A DNA stretch of 64,000 nucleotides from Palleronia caenipelagi (GTDB taxonomy: Bacteria > Pseudomonadota > Alphaproteobacteria > Rhodobacterales > Rhodobacteraceae): positions 96,157 to 160,156 of the forward strand of contig NZ_VFSV01000007.1 of NCBI RefSeq assembly GCF_007004065.1. The letters run 5' to 3'. A program made the position numbers and the translations under genes. The notes beneath the pieces were generated by a model that searched no databases, was not told the origin of the DNA, and saw only the letters and a program-made list of their open reading frames with translations. This document shows positions 1 through 8,564 of this stretch, piece after piece; the stretch's first letter is position 1, and each line of letters begins with the position of its first letter.

Positions 1-1
1 C

Positions 2-1264
2 ACCATCGGACGGCGAGTATTGGTTCTGCTGTACCATCGGGATGTGCTGTTCCCTTGGGGTGGGCAGGGTGATCTGGGCCGGTCACTTTACGGACAGATC
101 CTGTGGCTGGAGCGGGTCTGGACAGAGGCTGAAGGGACTGAGTCCCGGCTCACCTGCCTTCTGGCGCGACTGCTTGCGGCTCTGCATGTGGACGGGCGCC
201 AGACGGCGTTGCCTCAGATCCTGCGCGATCTTGCGGCGGATATGCCATTGCAAGAGGCAAATGTCCGCAACCCCGAGGCTTGGGCGCGGACCTTCTTCCT
301 GCTCGCCTGGATGCGCGCCGATCTGGCGGAGGCTGGGCATCCGGTGCCCGACGCCCTGGCGACTGCTCTCGCGCAGATGGTGCCTGTGCTGCGGACGCTG
401 CGGGGCACCGATGGGGGGCTGCCGCGCTTTCACGGCGGCGGCGCGGGCCCTGTTGGCGCGCTTGACCGGGCGTTGGCGCTCTCGTGGTTGCGCGGGGGCG
501 CGGCAGGCGATCAGGCGCTGGGCTATCACCGGCTGACACACGGCCGGAGCACGGTTTTCGTTGACGGAGGTACACAGGGTACGCACCTCTCGGCGCTGGG
601 GTTCGAGCTGACCTCCGGGCGTCGACCCATCGTCACCAGCTGCGGTCCCGGGGAGCGGTTCGGTCCCGACTGGGAGGCAACCACCCGGCGTACGGCCAGC
701 CACTCGGCACTCGAGCTCGGCGGAATCTCCCACGCGTCAGAGGCAGTGATTCGCACCGAGCGCCGCCGCACCGCCGGAGCCACCGGGCTGAATCTGTCCC
801 ACGACGGCTATGTTACGGCCTTCGGTCTGGTTCATCACCGGCGGCTGCTTTTGTCTTTCGATGGGCGTGAGTTGGCGGGCGAAGATCTTCTGGCGACGGT
901 GGACCGCGCGCAGGAGCAGCGGTTCGATGCGATCTCGGCAGAGCTTGGGGGCGGTGTGCCGTTCCGGGTTCATTTTCACCTGTATCCCCAGATCTCTGTG
1001 ACCGAACACGCCAACAGCATCACTCTGCGCACCAGAGGTGGTGAGATCTGGGAATTCCGAGCTGAAGGGCCCGTCCGCATGGCGCTGGAATCCACGTATT
1101 TTCTCGACGACCCTGCGCCCGAGCCTGTGCTCTCGACCCAGATTGTGCTGAGCGGGCGGGCGAGCGATTATGCCACACGGCTCCGCTGGACCCTTGCAAA
1201 AGCGCGCCAAACACCCGATGCGGTGCGCGACGTGGAGCACACACAGGATCCCGTGCTGCTCTGA
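2..1264 (+). CDS. Heparinase II/III-like protein (5' end cut by window)
   Basis: The reading frame is open from base 2, so the true start lies left of the window and only the C-terminal ~420 residues are seen. The visible part matches the heparinase II/III-like family: an alpha-helical stretch rich in Trp and Leu ending in GLPRFHGGG, then a beta-rich domain with the conserved SGRRPIVTSCGPGERFG and TASHSALELGG segments. Family members are polysaccharide lyases, but many alphaproteobacterial copies next to purH have no proven substrate. It ends 21 bases before purH on the same strand. A role in glycan or cell-envelope turnover is inference only; the neighbours are housekeeping genes and give no substrate clue. 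Confidence 0.85.
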   Translation, partial: TIGRRVLVLLYHRDVLFPWGGQGDLGRSLYGQILWLERVWTEAEGTESRLTCLLARLLAALHVDGRQTALPQILRDLAADMPLQEANVRNPEAWARTFFLLAWMRADLAEAGHPVPDALATALAQMVPVLRTLRGTDGGLPRFHGGGAGPVGALDRALALSWLRGGAAGDQALGYHRLTHGRSTVFVDGGTQGTHLSALGFELTSGRRPIVTSCGPGERFGPDWEATTRRTASHSALELGGISHASEAVIRTERRRTAGATGLNLSHDGYVTAFGLVHHRRLLLSFDGRELAGEDLLATVDRAQEQRFDAISAELGGGVPFRVHFHLYPQISVTEHANSITLRTRGGEIWEFRAEGPVRMALESTYFLDDPAPEPVLSTQIVLSGRASDYATRLRWTLAKARQTPDAVRDVEHTQDPVLL

Positions 1265-1285
1265 CCTGACCAAAGGAGCCCGCCG

Positions 1286-2872
1286 ATGCCCGATCTCGCC
1301 CCCCTGAAACGCGCCCTGATTTCCGTCTCTGACAAGACCGGCCTCATCGAGCTCGGTCAGGCGCTGGAGGCGCGCGGTGTCGAGATCCTCTCCACCGGCG
1401 GCTCTGCGAAGGCTTTGCGGGATGCGGGCGTGGCGGTGCGGGATGTCTCCGAGGTCACCGAGTTTCCTGAGATGATGGATGGCCGGGTCAAGACGCTGCA
1501 CCCGAAAGTTCATGGCGGCCTCCTGGCCCTGCGCGACAATGCCGACCACGTTGCGGCCATGGACGCGCACGGCATCGGCGGCATCGACCTGCTGGTGGTG
1601 AACCTCTACCCGTTCGAGGCCACAGTGGCGCGGGGCGCGGGCTATGACGAGGCGATTGAGTATATCGACATCGGCGGCCCGGCGATGATCCGCGCGGCGG
1701 CCAAGAATCACGGCTTCGTCTCCGTTGTGGTGGATGTCGAGGATTACGATGCGCTGCTGGCGGAGTTGGACGCCAATGACGGCGCGACGACCTATGCGTT
1801 CCGCCAGACGCTGGCCCAGCGCGCCTATGCGCGGACGGCGGCCTATGACGCGGCGGTGTCGTCCTGGATGGCGGGCTCCATCGGGCAGACTGAGCCGCGT
1901 CGTCGCGCGGTCGCGGGCAGCCTCCGCCAGACCATGCGCTACGGCGAGAACCCGCACCAGCAGGCGTCCTTTTATGTGGATGGTTCCGACCGGCCCGGCG
2001 TGGCGACGGCCGTTCAGCATCAGGGCAAGGAGCTGTCCTACAACAATATCAACGACACCGACGCAGCGTTTGAGCTGGTCAGCGAGTTCCGCGACGCAGG
2101 TCCGACCTGTGTCATCGTAAAGCACGCCAATCCCTGCGGTGTCGCTTCGGGTGCCACGCTGGCCGAAGCCTATGGGCGTGCGTTCGACTGCGACCGGACC
2201 TCGGCTTTTGGCGGGATCATCGCCTTGAACCGGCCTCTCGATGCGGAGACGGCGCAGGCGATCACCGGGATCTTTACCGAGGTGGTCATCGCCCCCGGTG
2301 CCGATGAAGCGGCGCGCGAAATCTTTGCCGCGAAGAAGAACCTGCGCCTCCTGACCACCGAGGCGCTCGCCGATCCGGTCGCGGCGGGGCAGGTGTGGAA
2401 GCAGGTTTCGGGCGGCTATCTGGTGCAGGACCGCGACGCGGGGCGGATCACCGAAAGCGACCTGAAGGTCGTCACGAAGCGCGCGCCGTCAGATGCCGAG
2501 CTCGCCGATATGTTGTTCGCATGGCGGGTGGCCAAGCACGTGAAATCCAACGCCATCGTTTACGCGAAGGGTGGCGCGACCGTTGGTGTCGGCGCGGGTC
2601 AGATGAGCCGGGTCGATTCCACCCGCATCGCCGCGCGCAAGGCTCAGGATATGGCCGAGGTTCTGGGCTTGTCCGAGGCGCCGACCAAAGGGTCGGTCGT
2701 GGCCTCGGACGCGTTCTTCCCCTTTGCTGACGGTCTCTTGACCGCCGCCGAAGCGGGGGCCACCGCGCTGATCCAGCCCGGCGGCTCCATGCGGGACGAT
2801 GAGGTCATCGCCGCCGCCGATGAAGCCGGGCTGGCGATGGTCTTTACCGGCCAGCGTCACTTCCGCCATTAA
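1286..2872 (+). CDS. purH: Bifunctional AICAR transformylase / IMP cyclohydrolase PurH
   Basis: Catalyses the last two steps of purine biosynthesis: formylation of AICAR with 10-formyl-tetrahydrofolate and ring closure to IMP, in the cytosol. The 528-residue length is typical. The N-terminal MGS-like cyclohydrolase domain (about residues 8-150) carries ISVSDKTGL and [14 protein letters not shown]. The transformylase domain follows, with [10 protein letters not shown] and the catalytic KHANPCG segment. The ATG has a good Shine-Dalgarno (AAAGGAG, 8 bases upstream). It is followed by lspA after 15 bases, so the two are probably co-transcribed. No purine riboswitch or PUR box was recognised in the 21-base upstream gap; any promoter would lie within or before the heparinase-like gene. 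Confidence 0.98.
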   Translation: MPDLAPLKRALISVSDKTGLIELGQALEARGVEILSTGGSAKALRDAGVAVRDVSEVTEFPEMMDGRVKTLHPKVHGGLLALRDNADHVAAMDAHGIGGIDLLVVNLYPFEATVARGAGYDEAIEYIDIGGPAMIRAAAKNHGFVSVVVDVEDYDALLAELDANDGATTYAFRQTLAQRAYARTAAYDAAVSSWMAGSIGQTEPRRRAVAGSLRQTMRYGENPHQQASFYVDGSDRPGVATAVQHQGKELSYNNINDTDAAFELVSEFRDAGPTCVIVKHANPCGVASGATLAEAYGRAFDCDRTSAFGGIIALNRPLDAETAQAITGIFTEVVIAPGADEAAREIFAAKKNLRLLTTEALADPVAAGQVWKQVSGGYLVQDRDAGRITESDLKVVTKRAPSDAELADMLFAWRVAKHVKSNAIVYAKGGATVGVGAGQMSRVDSTRIAARKAQDMAEVLGLSEAPTKGSVVASDAFFPFADGLLTAAEAGATALIQPGGSMRDDEVIAAADEAGLAMVFTGQRHFRH

Positions 2873-2887
2873 GCTCCGGAGATCCCC

Positions 2888-3361
2888 ATGCGCGCCCTCG
2901 GTCTCACGGCTCTGATCACCTTCGTCCTCGACCAACTCACCAAGTGGCTGGTCGTGCAATGGGCCGGGCTTGCGGTGCGTGGCGAGATCGACCTGCTGCC
3001 CCCCTGGCTGAACCTGCGTATGGCGTGGAACCGGGGGGTGAATTTTGGCCTCATGGCCAATGACGCGGACCTCATGCGCTGGATCCTGATTGGCGTCGCG
3101 CTGGCGATCTCGCTCTGGGTGCTGATCTGGATGCTGCGCGAGCGGCCCGGAAGATGGGCGATGATCTCCGGTGGTCTGCTGATTGGCGGGGCGCTCGGCA
3201 ATGTGCTCGACCGGGTGATTTACGGCGCAGTTGCGGATTTCCTGAACATGACCTGCTGCGGGATCGAGAACCCCTACAGCTTTAACGTGGCGGATATCGC
3301 GATCTTTGCCGGAGCCATTGGGCTGATTCTGTTCACCGGCGGAAAAAAGAACAAGGCGTGA
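2888..3361 (+). CDS. lspA: Lipoprotein signal peptidase (signal peptidase II)
   Basis: An inner-membrane aspartyl protease that removes signal peptides from diacylglyceryl-modified prolipoproteins. At 157 residues it is of normal size with four predicted membrane segments. The two catalytic Asp blocks are present: GGALGNVLDRV and FNVADIAIF. The N-terminal ITFVLDQLTKWLV segment is also typical. It starts 15 bases after purH and is followed 53 bases later by a lipoprotein gene whose lipobox it would process. The spacing suggests a purH-lspA-lipoprotein transcript. Confidence 0.96.
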   Translation: MRALGLTALITFVLDQLTKWLVVQWAGLAVRGEIDLLPPWLNLRMAWNRGVNFGLMANDADLMRWILIGVALAISLWVLIWMLRERPGRWAMISGGLLIGGALGNVLDRVIYGAVADFLNMTCCGIENPYSFNVADIAIFAGAIGLILFTGGKKNKA

Positions 3362-3414
3362 CGGCGCCGCTGCAATCCGGTACATCGGCGGTTGAGGCAG
3401 AAGGAGAGCGAGAG

Positions 3415-3930
3415 ATGGGACGAACGCGCGTGAGCTTGGCGGTGCTGGGCCTTGCGGTGCTGGCCGCATGCAGCGGCGAGCCCGATCTGATCCGTCTGCA
3501 ACAGCAGGGCGACGGTCCCGACGAGTTCGGCATCCTGCCCAACCGTCCTCTCGAAGCGCCCGAGAATTTCGCGGCTCTGCCCGCGCCGACCCCGGGTGCT
3601 GGAAACCGGGCTGATCTGCGGCCTCTGGATGACGCGGTCATCGCGCTGGGGGGCAGGCCGGGCGGTTCTGGCGGCGGCGTGCAAGGGGGGGCGCTTGTCA
3701 ATCACACGACCCGGTACGGCGTGGATGGGGCGATCCGCGAGCAGCTAGCCGCAGAGGACCGCGCCTATCGTCAGCGGCGTCGCGGTCGGGTGCTGGAGCG
3801 GGTCTTCGGGACGACGACCTATTTTGATGCCTATGAGGACCAGTCCCTCGATCAGGATGCGGTCTTGCAACGGGGCCGGGCGCTCGGCCACCGCACCCCC
3901 GCTGCGCCGCCGCCGGAGTCCGGGGACTAA
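3415..3930 (+). CDS. DUF3035 lipoprotein (BamF-like)
   Basis: A 171-residue exported lipoprotein. A signal peptide with a clear lipobox (LAVLAAC, acylated Cys at about residue 18) is followed by the DUF3035 signature around PDEFGILPNRPLEAP and a Gly/Pro-rich linker, then a charged C-terminal half (RQRRRGRVLERVFG). This family has been described in alphaproteobacteria as BamF, an accessory lipoprotein of the outer-membrane beta-barrel assembly machine; the assignment here rests on motif recollection. I chose the ATG at 3415 because it has AAGGAGAG just upstream and puts the signal peptide at the N terminus; an earlier in-frame start at 3358 would add 19 residues that do not resemble a signal peptide. 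Confidence 0.8.
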   Translation: MGRTRVSLAVLGLAVLAACSGEPDLIRLQQQGDGPDEFGILPNRPLEAPENFAALPAPTPGAGNRADLRPLDDAVIALGGRPGGSGGGVQGGALVNHTTRYGVDGAIREQLAAEDRAYRQRRRGRVLERVFGTTTYFDAYEDQSLDQDAVLQRGRALGHRTPAAPPPESGD

Positions 3931-3950
3931 AACGCGTTCACATCCCTGTA

Positions 3951-4006
3951 TGGGTGATTGCGTTGACGCGCGGCGCCCCTATGTCTGTGCGATAACAGAT
4001 CACCCA
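3951..4006. promoter_or_regulatory. Intergenic inverted repeat with a -35-like box before the M16 pair
   Basis: Perfect 8-base arms TGGGTGAT (3951-3958) and ATCACCCA (3999-4006) flank a TTGACG element at 3963-3968. The second arm sits just before the Shine-Dalgarno (CAGGAG) of the first M16 peptidase gene. It may be a promoter with an operator, or a terminator/mRNA stem for the preceding lipoprotein gene; there is no T run, and no convincing -10 box at the usual spacing. Confidence 0.35.
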
Positions 4007-4019
4007 GACAGGAGTTCGG

Positions 4020-5351
4020 ATGTTCAGGTTTGCCACCGCTCTGACCCTCGCTGCCGCCGTGCCCGCCACGGCTGCTGAGGTCACGGATTTCACGCTCGAA
4101 AATGGCATGGAGGTCGTGGTGATCGAGGATCACCGCGCGCCCGTTGTGGTTCACATGGTTTGGTACAAGGTTGGGGCCGCAGACGAGACCGCCGGCGTGT
4201 CCGGCGTGGCCCATTACCTTGAACACCTGATGTTCAAAGGCACCGACACGCTGGAGCCCGGCGAGTTCTCGCAGGTGGTCGAAGCGCAGGGGGGCTCGGA
4301 CAACGCGTTCACCTCTTTCGACTACACGGCCTATCACCAGCGCGTCGCTGCCGACCGGCTGGGGCTGATGATGGAGATGGAGGCCGACCGGATGCGCAAC
4401 CTCCGGCTCGACGACCGCGACATCGCCACCGAGCTGCGTGTGGTGCAGGAAGAGCGCAACCAGCGGATCGAGAACGACCCCGGCGCGCTGTTCGCCGAGC
4501 AGCGGGATGCGGCGCAATACCTCAACCACCCCTATGGCCGCCCGGTGATCGGCTGGATGGATGAGGTGGAGAGTCTGCAACTTGAAGACGCGCTGAGCTT
4601 TTACGAGACCTATTACGCGCCCAACAATGCCATCCTGATCGTGGCCGGAGACGTGACCCCTGACGAGGTCCGCGCGCTGGCCGAAGAGCATTACGGTCCG
4701 GTACCGCCGACCCCCGATCTGCCCGAGCGCACCCGTCCGCAGGAACCCCCGCAACTCGTGGAACGTCGGCTGGTCTATGAAGATCCGAAGGTCGCGCAGC
4801 CCTATGTGATCCGCAGCTATCTCGCGCCCGAGCGCAATCCCGGCGATCAGAAAACCGCCGCGGCCCTGACCATCCTGGCCGAGGTGCTGGGCAACGGGCA
4901 GAGCTCGGAACTGGCCCAGCGGTTGCAATTCGGCACGGGCGAGGCGCTTTATGCCTCCGCGTTCTACAGTGGGACGACGCTCGACCGCACGACCTTTGGG
5001 CTGGTGATGGTGCCTGCGCCGGGGGTGTCCCTGCCCGATGCCGAGGCTGCGCTGGACCGCGCGGTGACTGAATTCCTGGACGAAGGCGTCGATCCCGACC
5101 AGCTGGAGCGGATCAAGACCCGCATCCGTGCCGCAGAGATCTATGAGGCAGATAGCGCCCGGGAGCTTGCCAACCGCTATGGTCGTGCGCTTTCCATTGG
5201 CCTCACACTCGACGATGTCGAGAGCTGGCCCGACGAACTCCGCGCGGTGACCGGCGAAGATGTGATCGCCGCCGCCAGAGACGTGTTCGACCGCCGCAAT
5301 GCTGTGACCGGGTACCTGAAGGCGCCCGAAGCGCAGGAGATGACCCAATGA
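4020..5351 (+). CDS. M16 family zinc metallopeptidase (catalytic subunit)
   Basis: A periplasmic insulinase/processing-peptidase-type protease of 443 residues. A signal peptide (residues 1-19, ending ATAAE) precedes the first M16 domain, which holds the inverted zinc motif HYLEH at residues 65-69 and the distal Glu ligand near residue 145 in RVVQEERNQR. The second, non-catalytic M16 domain occupies about residues 180-420. The stop overlaps the start of the next M16 gene by four bases, so the two are translationally coupled and probably form a heterodimer. Substrates of this bacterial M16B type are mostly unknown. Confidence 0.93.
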   Translation: MFRFATALTLAAAVPATAAEVTDFTLENGMEVVVIEDHRAPVVVHMVWYKVGAADETAGVSGVAHYLEHLMFKGTDTLEPGEFSQVVEAQGGSDNAFTSFDYTAYHQRVAADRLGLMMEMEADRMRNLRLDDRDIATELRVVQEERNQRIENDPGALFAEQRDAAQYLNHPYGRPVIGWMDEVESLQLEDALSFYETYYAPNNAILIVAGDVTPDEVRALAEEHYGPVPPTPDLPERTRPQEPPQLVERRLVYEDPKVAQPYVIRSYLAPERNPGDQKTAAALTILAEVLGNGQSSELAQRLQFGTGEALYASAFYSGTTLDRTTFGLVMVPAPGVSLPDAEAALDRAVTEFLDEGVDPDQLERIKTRIRAAEIYEADSARELANRYGRALSIGLTLDDVESWPDELRAVTGEDVIAAARDVFDRRNAVTGYLKAPEAQEMTQ

Positions 5352-6658
5352 TCCGCCTTGTTCTGGCTGTTTTTCTCACCCTCCTGACCCTGCCCGCCCG
5401 CGCGGCGGTGGACATTCAGGAAGTTACCTCCCCCGGTGGGATCAATGCCTGGCTGGTCGAAGAACCTGCCATTCCCTTTGTCGCGCTGGAGCTGCGCTTT
5501 CTGCCCGGCGCGGCGCTGGACCGAACCGGTAAGCGCGGCGCAGTGAACCTGATGATGGGCCTGCTCGAAGAAGGCACGGGTGATCTCGACGCTCAAGGAT
5601 TCGCGGCGGCCAGGGATGAACTCGCGGCATCCTACTCCTACCAGGCCTATGACGACGCGGTGGCCATCTCCGCGAAATTCCTGAGCGAAAACCGGGACGA
5701 GGCCGTCGATCTGCTGCGTCGCTCGATAATCGAGCCCGCCTTTGCGCAAGACGCCATCGACCGGGTGCGCGATCAGGTCCTGTCGGTGATCGCCCGGAAC
5801 GCGGTGGAACCCAATGAGATCGGCCGCGCCCGGTTCAACGAACTGGCCTATGGCGACCACCCTTATGGCTCGGCGGTGGAGGGCACGGTCGAGAGCGTCG
5901 CCGCCCTGACTCGCGACGACATCATGCAGGCCCATCGTGACGTGCTGGTGCGTGACAACCTCTATGTGTCCGCCGTCGGGGACATTACGGCAGAGGAACT
6001 TGGTGCGCTGCTCGACACTCTCCTCGGGGCGCTGCCGCAATCAACCGATGTGGCGGATCCGGGACCTGCGGGCTGGAACATTGCCCCGGGTATCGAGCTG
6101 GTGGAGTATGACGTGCCGCAATCGGTCGTTATCTTTGGCCAGCCGGGCTTCGAGCGTGACGATCCTGATTTCTTTGCGGCCTATGTGCTGAACGACATTC
6201 TTGGCGGGCGGGGCTTTTCGTCACGACTGATGGAGGAGGCGCGGGTTAAGCGCGGTCTCACCTATGGGATCGGCACGTTCCTCGCGCCCATGGAATACGC
6301 CGCCAGTACCGGGGGCCAGGCCAGCTCGGCCAATGAGAGCGCGGCGGAACTTGTGTCGGTGATCAGCGACGAATGGGTCCGGATCGCGGAGGGTGTGACG
6401 GAGGAAGAGCTGGCCGCGGCCAAGACCTACCTCACCGGCGCCTACCCCCTGCGATTCGATGGCAATGAGCGGATCGCGAGCATCCTCGTCGGGATGCAGA
6501 TGGACGACCTGCCGGTCTCCTACATTGCCACGCGTAACGCTGATATCGAGGCGCTGAAGGTCGAGGATCTGGCCCGCGTGGCTAAGCGCCTCTATCAGCC
6601 GGAAAACCTGTCCTTCGTGATCGTCGGGCAGCCCGAAGGTTTGCCCGGAGACGGCTGA
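5348..6658 (+). CDS. M16 family peptidase-like protein lacking the zinc motif
   Basis: A 436-residue exported paralogue of the preceding gene (signal peptide MIRLVLAVFLTLLTLPARA). It keeps both M16 domains, including the glycine-rich stretch GGRGFSSRLMEEARVKRGL, but where the partner has HYLEH this protein has NLMMGLLEEG, so no zinc ligands are visible. In heterodimeric M16B enzymes one subunit is catalytic and the other binds substrate; that arrangement is the likely explanation. The ATGA overlap with the upstream gene fits 1:1 production. A strong hairpin follows the stop. Confidence 0.92.
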   Translation: MIRLVLAVFLTLLTLPARAAVDIQEVTSPGGINAWLVEEPAIPFVALELRFLPGAALDRTGKRGAVNLMMGLLEEGTGDLDAQGFAAARDELAASYSYQAYDDAVAISAKFLSENRDEAVDLLRRSIIEPAFAQDAIDRVRDQVLSVIARNAVEPNEIGRARFNELAYGDHPYGSAVEGTVESVAALTRDDIMQAHRDVLVRDNLYVSAVGDITAEELGALLDTLLGALPQSTDVADPGPAGWNIAPGIELVEYDVPQSVVIFGQPGFERDDPDFFAAYVLNDILGGRGFSSRLMEEARVKRGLTYGIGTFLAPMEYAASTGGQASSANESAAELVSVISDEWVRIAEGVTEEELAAAKTYLTGAYPLRFDGNERIASILVGMQMDDLPVSYIATRNADIEALKVEDLARVAKRLYQPENLSFVIVGQPEGLPGDG

Positions 6659-6662
6659 CATT

Positions 6663-6701
6663 CCGGGTGGCGAAGCAGGATTTTACCGTTTCGCCACCCG
6701 G
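6663..6701 (+). terminator. Hairpin after the M16 pair
   Basis: Perfect 12-base arms CCGGGTGGCGAA (6663-6674) and TTCGCCACCCGG (6690-6701) around a 15-base loop, five bases after the M16 stop codon. There is no T tract, so it could be a Rho-independent-like terminator or a 3' stabilising stem. It separates the M16 pair from mutL; a TAGATAT sequence at 6713-6719 just before mutL may be a -10 element. Confidence 0.6.
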
Positions 6702-6725
6702 CCCCATCATGCTAGATATGGCGTC

Positions 6726-8564
6726 ATGACCCGTCATGACCGCAATATCAGCCGCCCTTTGATCCGTCAGCTCGACGACGTGGCGATCAACCAGATCGCC
6801 GCAGGCGAGGTGGTCGAGCGCCCTGCCTCGGCGGTCAAGGAACTGGTGGAAAACGCCCTCGACGCGGGCGCCACGCGGGTCACCATCGACTACGCCCATG
6901 GGGGCAAGACCCTGATCCGTGTCACCGATGATGGCTGCGGGATGACGGCGGAGGACCTGCCGCTGGCGCTGAGCCGCCATGCCACGTCGAAGCTGAACGG
7001 CGACAATCTGCTCGATATCCGGTCCTTTGGCTTTCGTGGCGAGGCGCTGCCGTCGCTCGCCTCCGTCGGTCGGCTGTCCCTGACCTCGCGGGCCGGGGGT
7101 GGCGAGGGCGCCTGTCTGGAAGTCAGCGGCGGCGCGGCCCAGCCGGTGCGCCCGGCGGCGCTGAGTGCGGGGACCGTGGTCGAGTTGCGCGATCTCTTTT
7201 TCGCGACCCCCGCCCGGCTGAAATTCCTCCGCTCCGACCGCGCCGAGGCGCAAGCGATCGGCGATGTCATCAAACGGCTCGCCATGGCCGAGCCCATGGT
7301 CGGCTTTGCCCTGCGCGATGTATCCGGCGGTGGCGAGGGGCGGTTTGTGTTCCGGGTCGATCCGGGGTCAGGCGAGTTGTTCGAGGCCATGCAGACCCGG
7401 CTTATGCGGATCCTCGGTGGCGACTTTGCCGAGAATGCGGTGCGGATCGAGGCCGAGCGCGAGGGCATCCGTCTCACCGGATATGCGGGTTTGCCGACCT
7501 ATTCGCGCGGGGCTGCGACGCATCAGTTTCTCTTCGTGAACGGTCGCCCGGTGCGGGACAAGCTGCTGTTTGGCGTGCTGCGCGGGGCCTATCAGGATTA
7601 TCTGTCGCGGGACCGCCATCCGGTCGCGGCGCTGTTCCTCGACCTCGATCCTCAGCGGGTCGACCAGAATGTGCATCCCGCGAAAACAGAGGTGCGGTTC
7701 CGGGAAACGGAGTTGGTGCGCGGCCTGATCATTTCGGCGCTGCGACACGCGCTGGCCGAAGCCGGACACCGGGCCTCGACCCATGTGGCGCAAGCGGCGC
7801 TGGGTGCATTCCGCCCTTCCGAGCTGCCGCCCCGCAGCTATCAGATGGAGCGCAGCACCAGCGCGGCCCCGCAACGCCCCCCCATGCCGGCCCCGCCCCG
7901 GCAGGACAGTTTCGCGGAAACGGCGGCGGTTTTTGCCCGTGCCGATCTGCCGGCTGAGGAGCCGGAAGCAGAGCCCGCGACCCATCATCCCCTCGGGGCT
8001 GCCCGGGCCCAGCTTCACGAAAATTATATCGTCGCCCAGACCGAGACCGGCATGATCCTCGTCGATCAGCATGCGGCCCATGAACGGCTGGTCTATGAAC
8101 GGCTGAAGCGCCAACTCTCCGCGCAGGGCGTCGCTGCGCAGGCTCTGCTGATCCCCGAGATCGTGGAGCTCTCCGACAGTGATCTGGCGATGCTCCTGTC
8201 CGCGCAGGCGGATCTGGCCCGGGCCGGTCTGGTGATCGAACCCTTTGGCGGCGGGGCAGTCGCGGTGCGCGAGGTTCCGGCGGTCCTTGGTGACGTCAAT
8301 GCGGCAAATCTCCTGCAAGACGTGCTTGATGAGCTGACAGATCTCGGTCAGTCCGGCACGGTGATGGTGCAGATTGAGGCGGTGCTGTCGCGCATGGCGT
8401 GCCATGGATCGGTCCGCTCGGGGCGGCGGATGCGGGTGGAGGAGATGAACGCGCTCCTGCGCGAGATGGAGGCTACGCCCCATTCCGGCCAGTGCAATCA
8501 TGGCCGACCCACCTATGTGGAGTTGCGCCTCAGCGACATCGAAAAGTTGTTCGAGCGGAGCTGA
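6726..8564 (+). CDS. mutL: DNA mismatch repair protein MutL (endonuclease type)
   Basis: The mismatch-repair matchmaker of 612 residues. The N-terminal GHKL ATPase has IAAGEVVERPASAVKELVEN and the ATP-lid/DNA-binding segments (DDGCGM, GFRGEALPS, QNVHPAKTEVRF). A low-complexity Pro/Ala linker spans about residues 345-410. The C-terminal domain carries the metal-dependent nicking motif DQHA-x2-E-x4-E at residues 447-458, with ACHGSVRSG near 558 and a CNHGRPT near 590, the other conserved elements of nicking MutL. That means strand incision is probably done by MutL rather than MutH. It overlaps the next gene by one base (TGATG). Confidence 0.97.
   Translation: MTRHDRNISRPLIRQLDDVAINQIAAGEVVERPASAVKELVENALDAGATRVTIDYAHGGKTLIRVTDDGCGMTAEDLPLALSRHATSKLNGDNLLDIRSFGFRGEALPSLASVGRLSLTSRAGGGEGACLEVSGGAAQPVRPAALSAGTVVELRDLFFATPARLKFLRSDRAEAQAIGDVIKRLAMAEPMVGFALRDVSGGGEGRFVFRVDPGSGELFEAMQTRLMRILGGDFAENAVRIEAEREGIRLTGYAGLPTYSRGAATHQFLFVNGRPVRDKLLFGVLRGAYQDYLSRDRHPVAALFLDLDPQRVDQNVHPAKTEVRFRETELVRGLIISALRHALAEAGHRASTHVAQAALGAFRPSELPPRSYQMERSTSAAPQRPPMPAPPRQDSFAETAAVFARADLPAEEPEAEPATHHPLGAARAQLHENYIVAQTETGMILVDQHAAHERLVYERLKRQLSAQGVAAQALLIPEIVELSDSDLAMLLSAQADLARAGLVIEPFGGGAVAVREVPAVLGDVNAANLLQDVLDELTDLGQSGTVMVQIEAVLSRMACHGSVRSGRRMRVEEMNALLREMEATPHSGQCNHGRPTYVELRLSDIEKLFERS

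Noticed and set aside
3927..5348. A 473-codon minus-strand frame opposite the first M16 gene
   Set aside because: Same shadow composition; the plus strand encodes a complete M16 peptidase with signal peptide and zinc motif.
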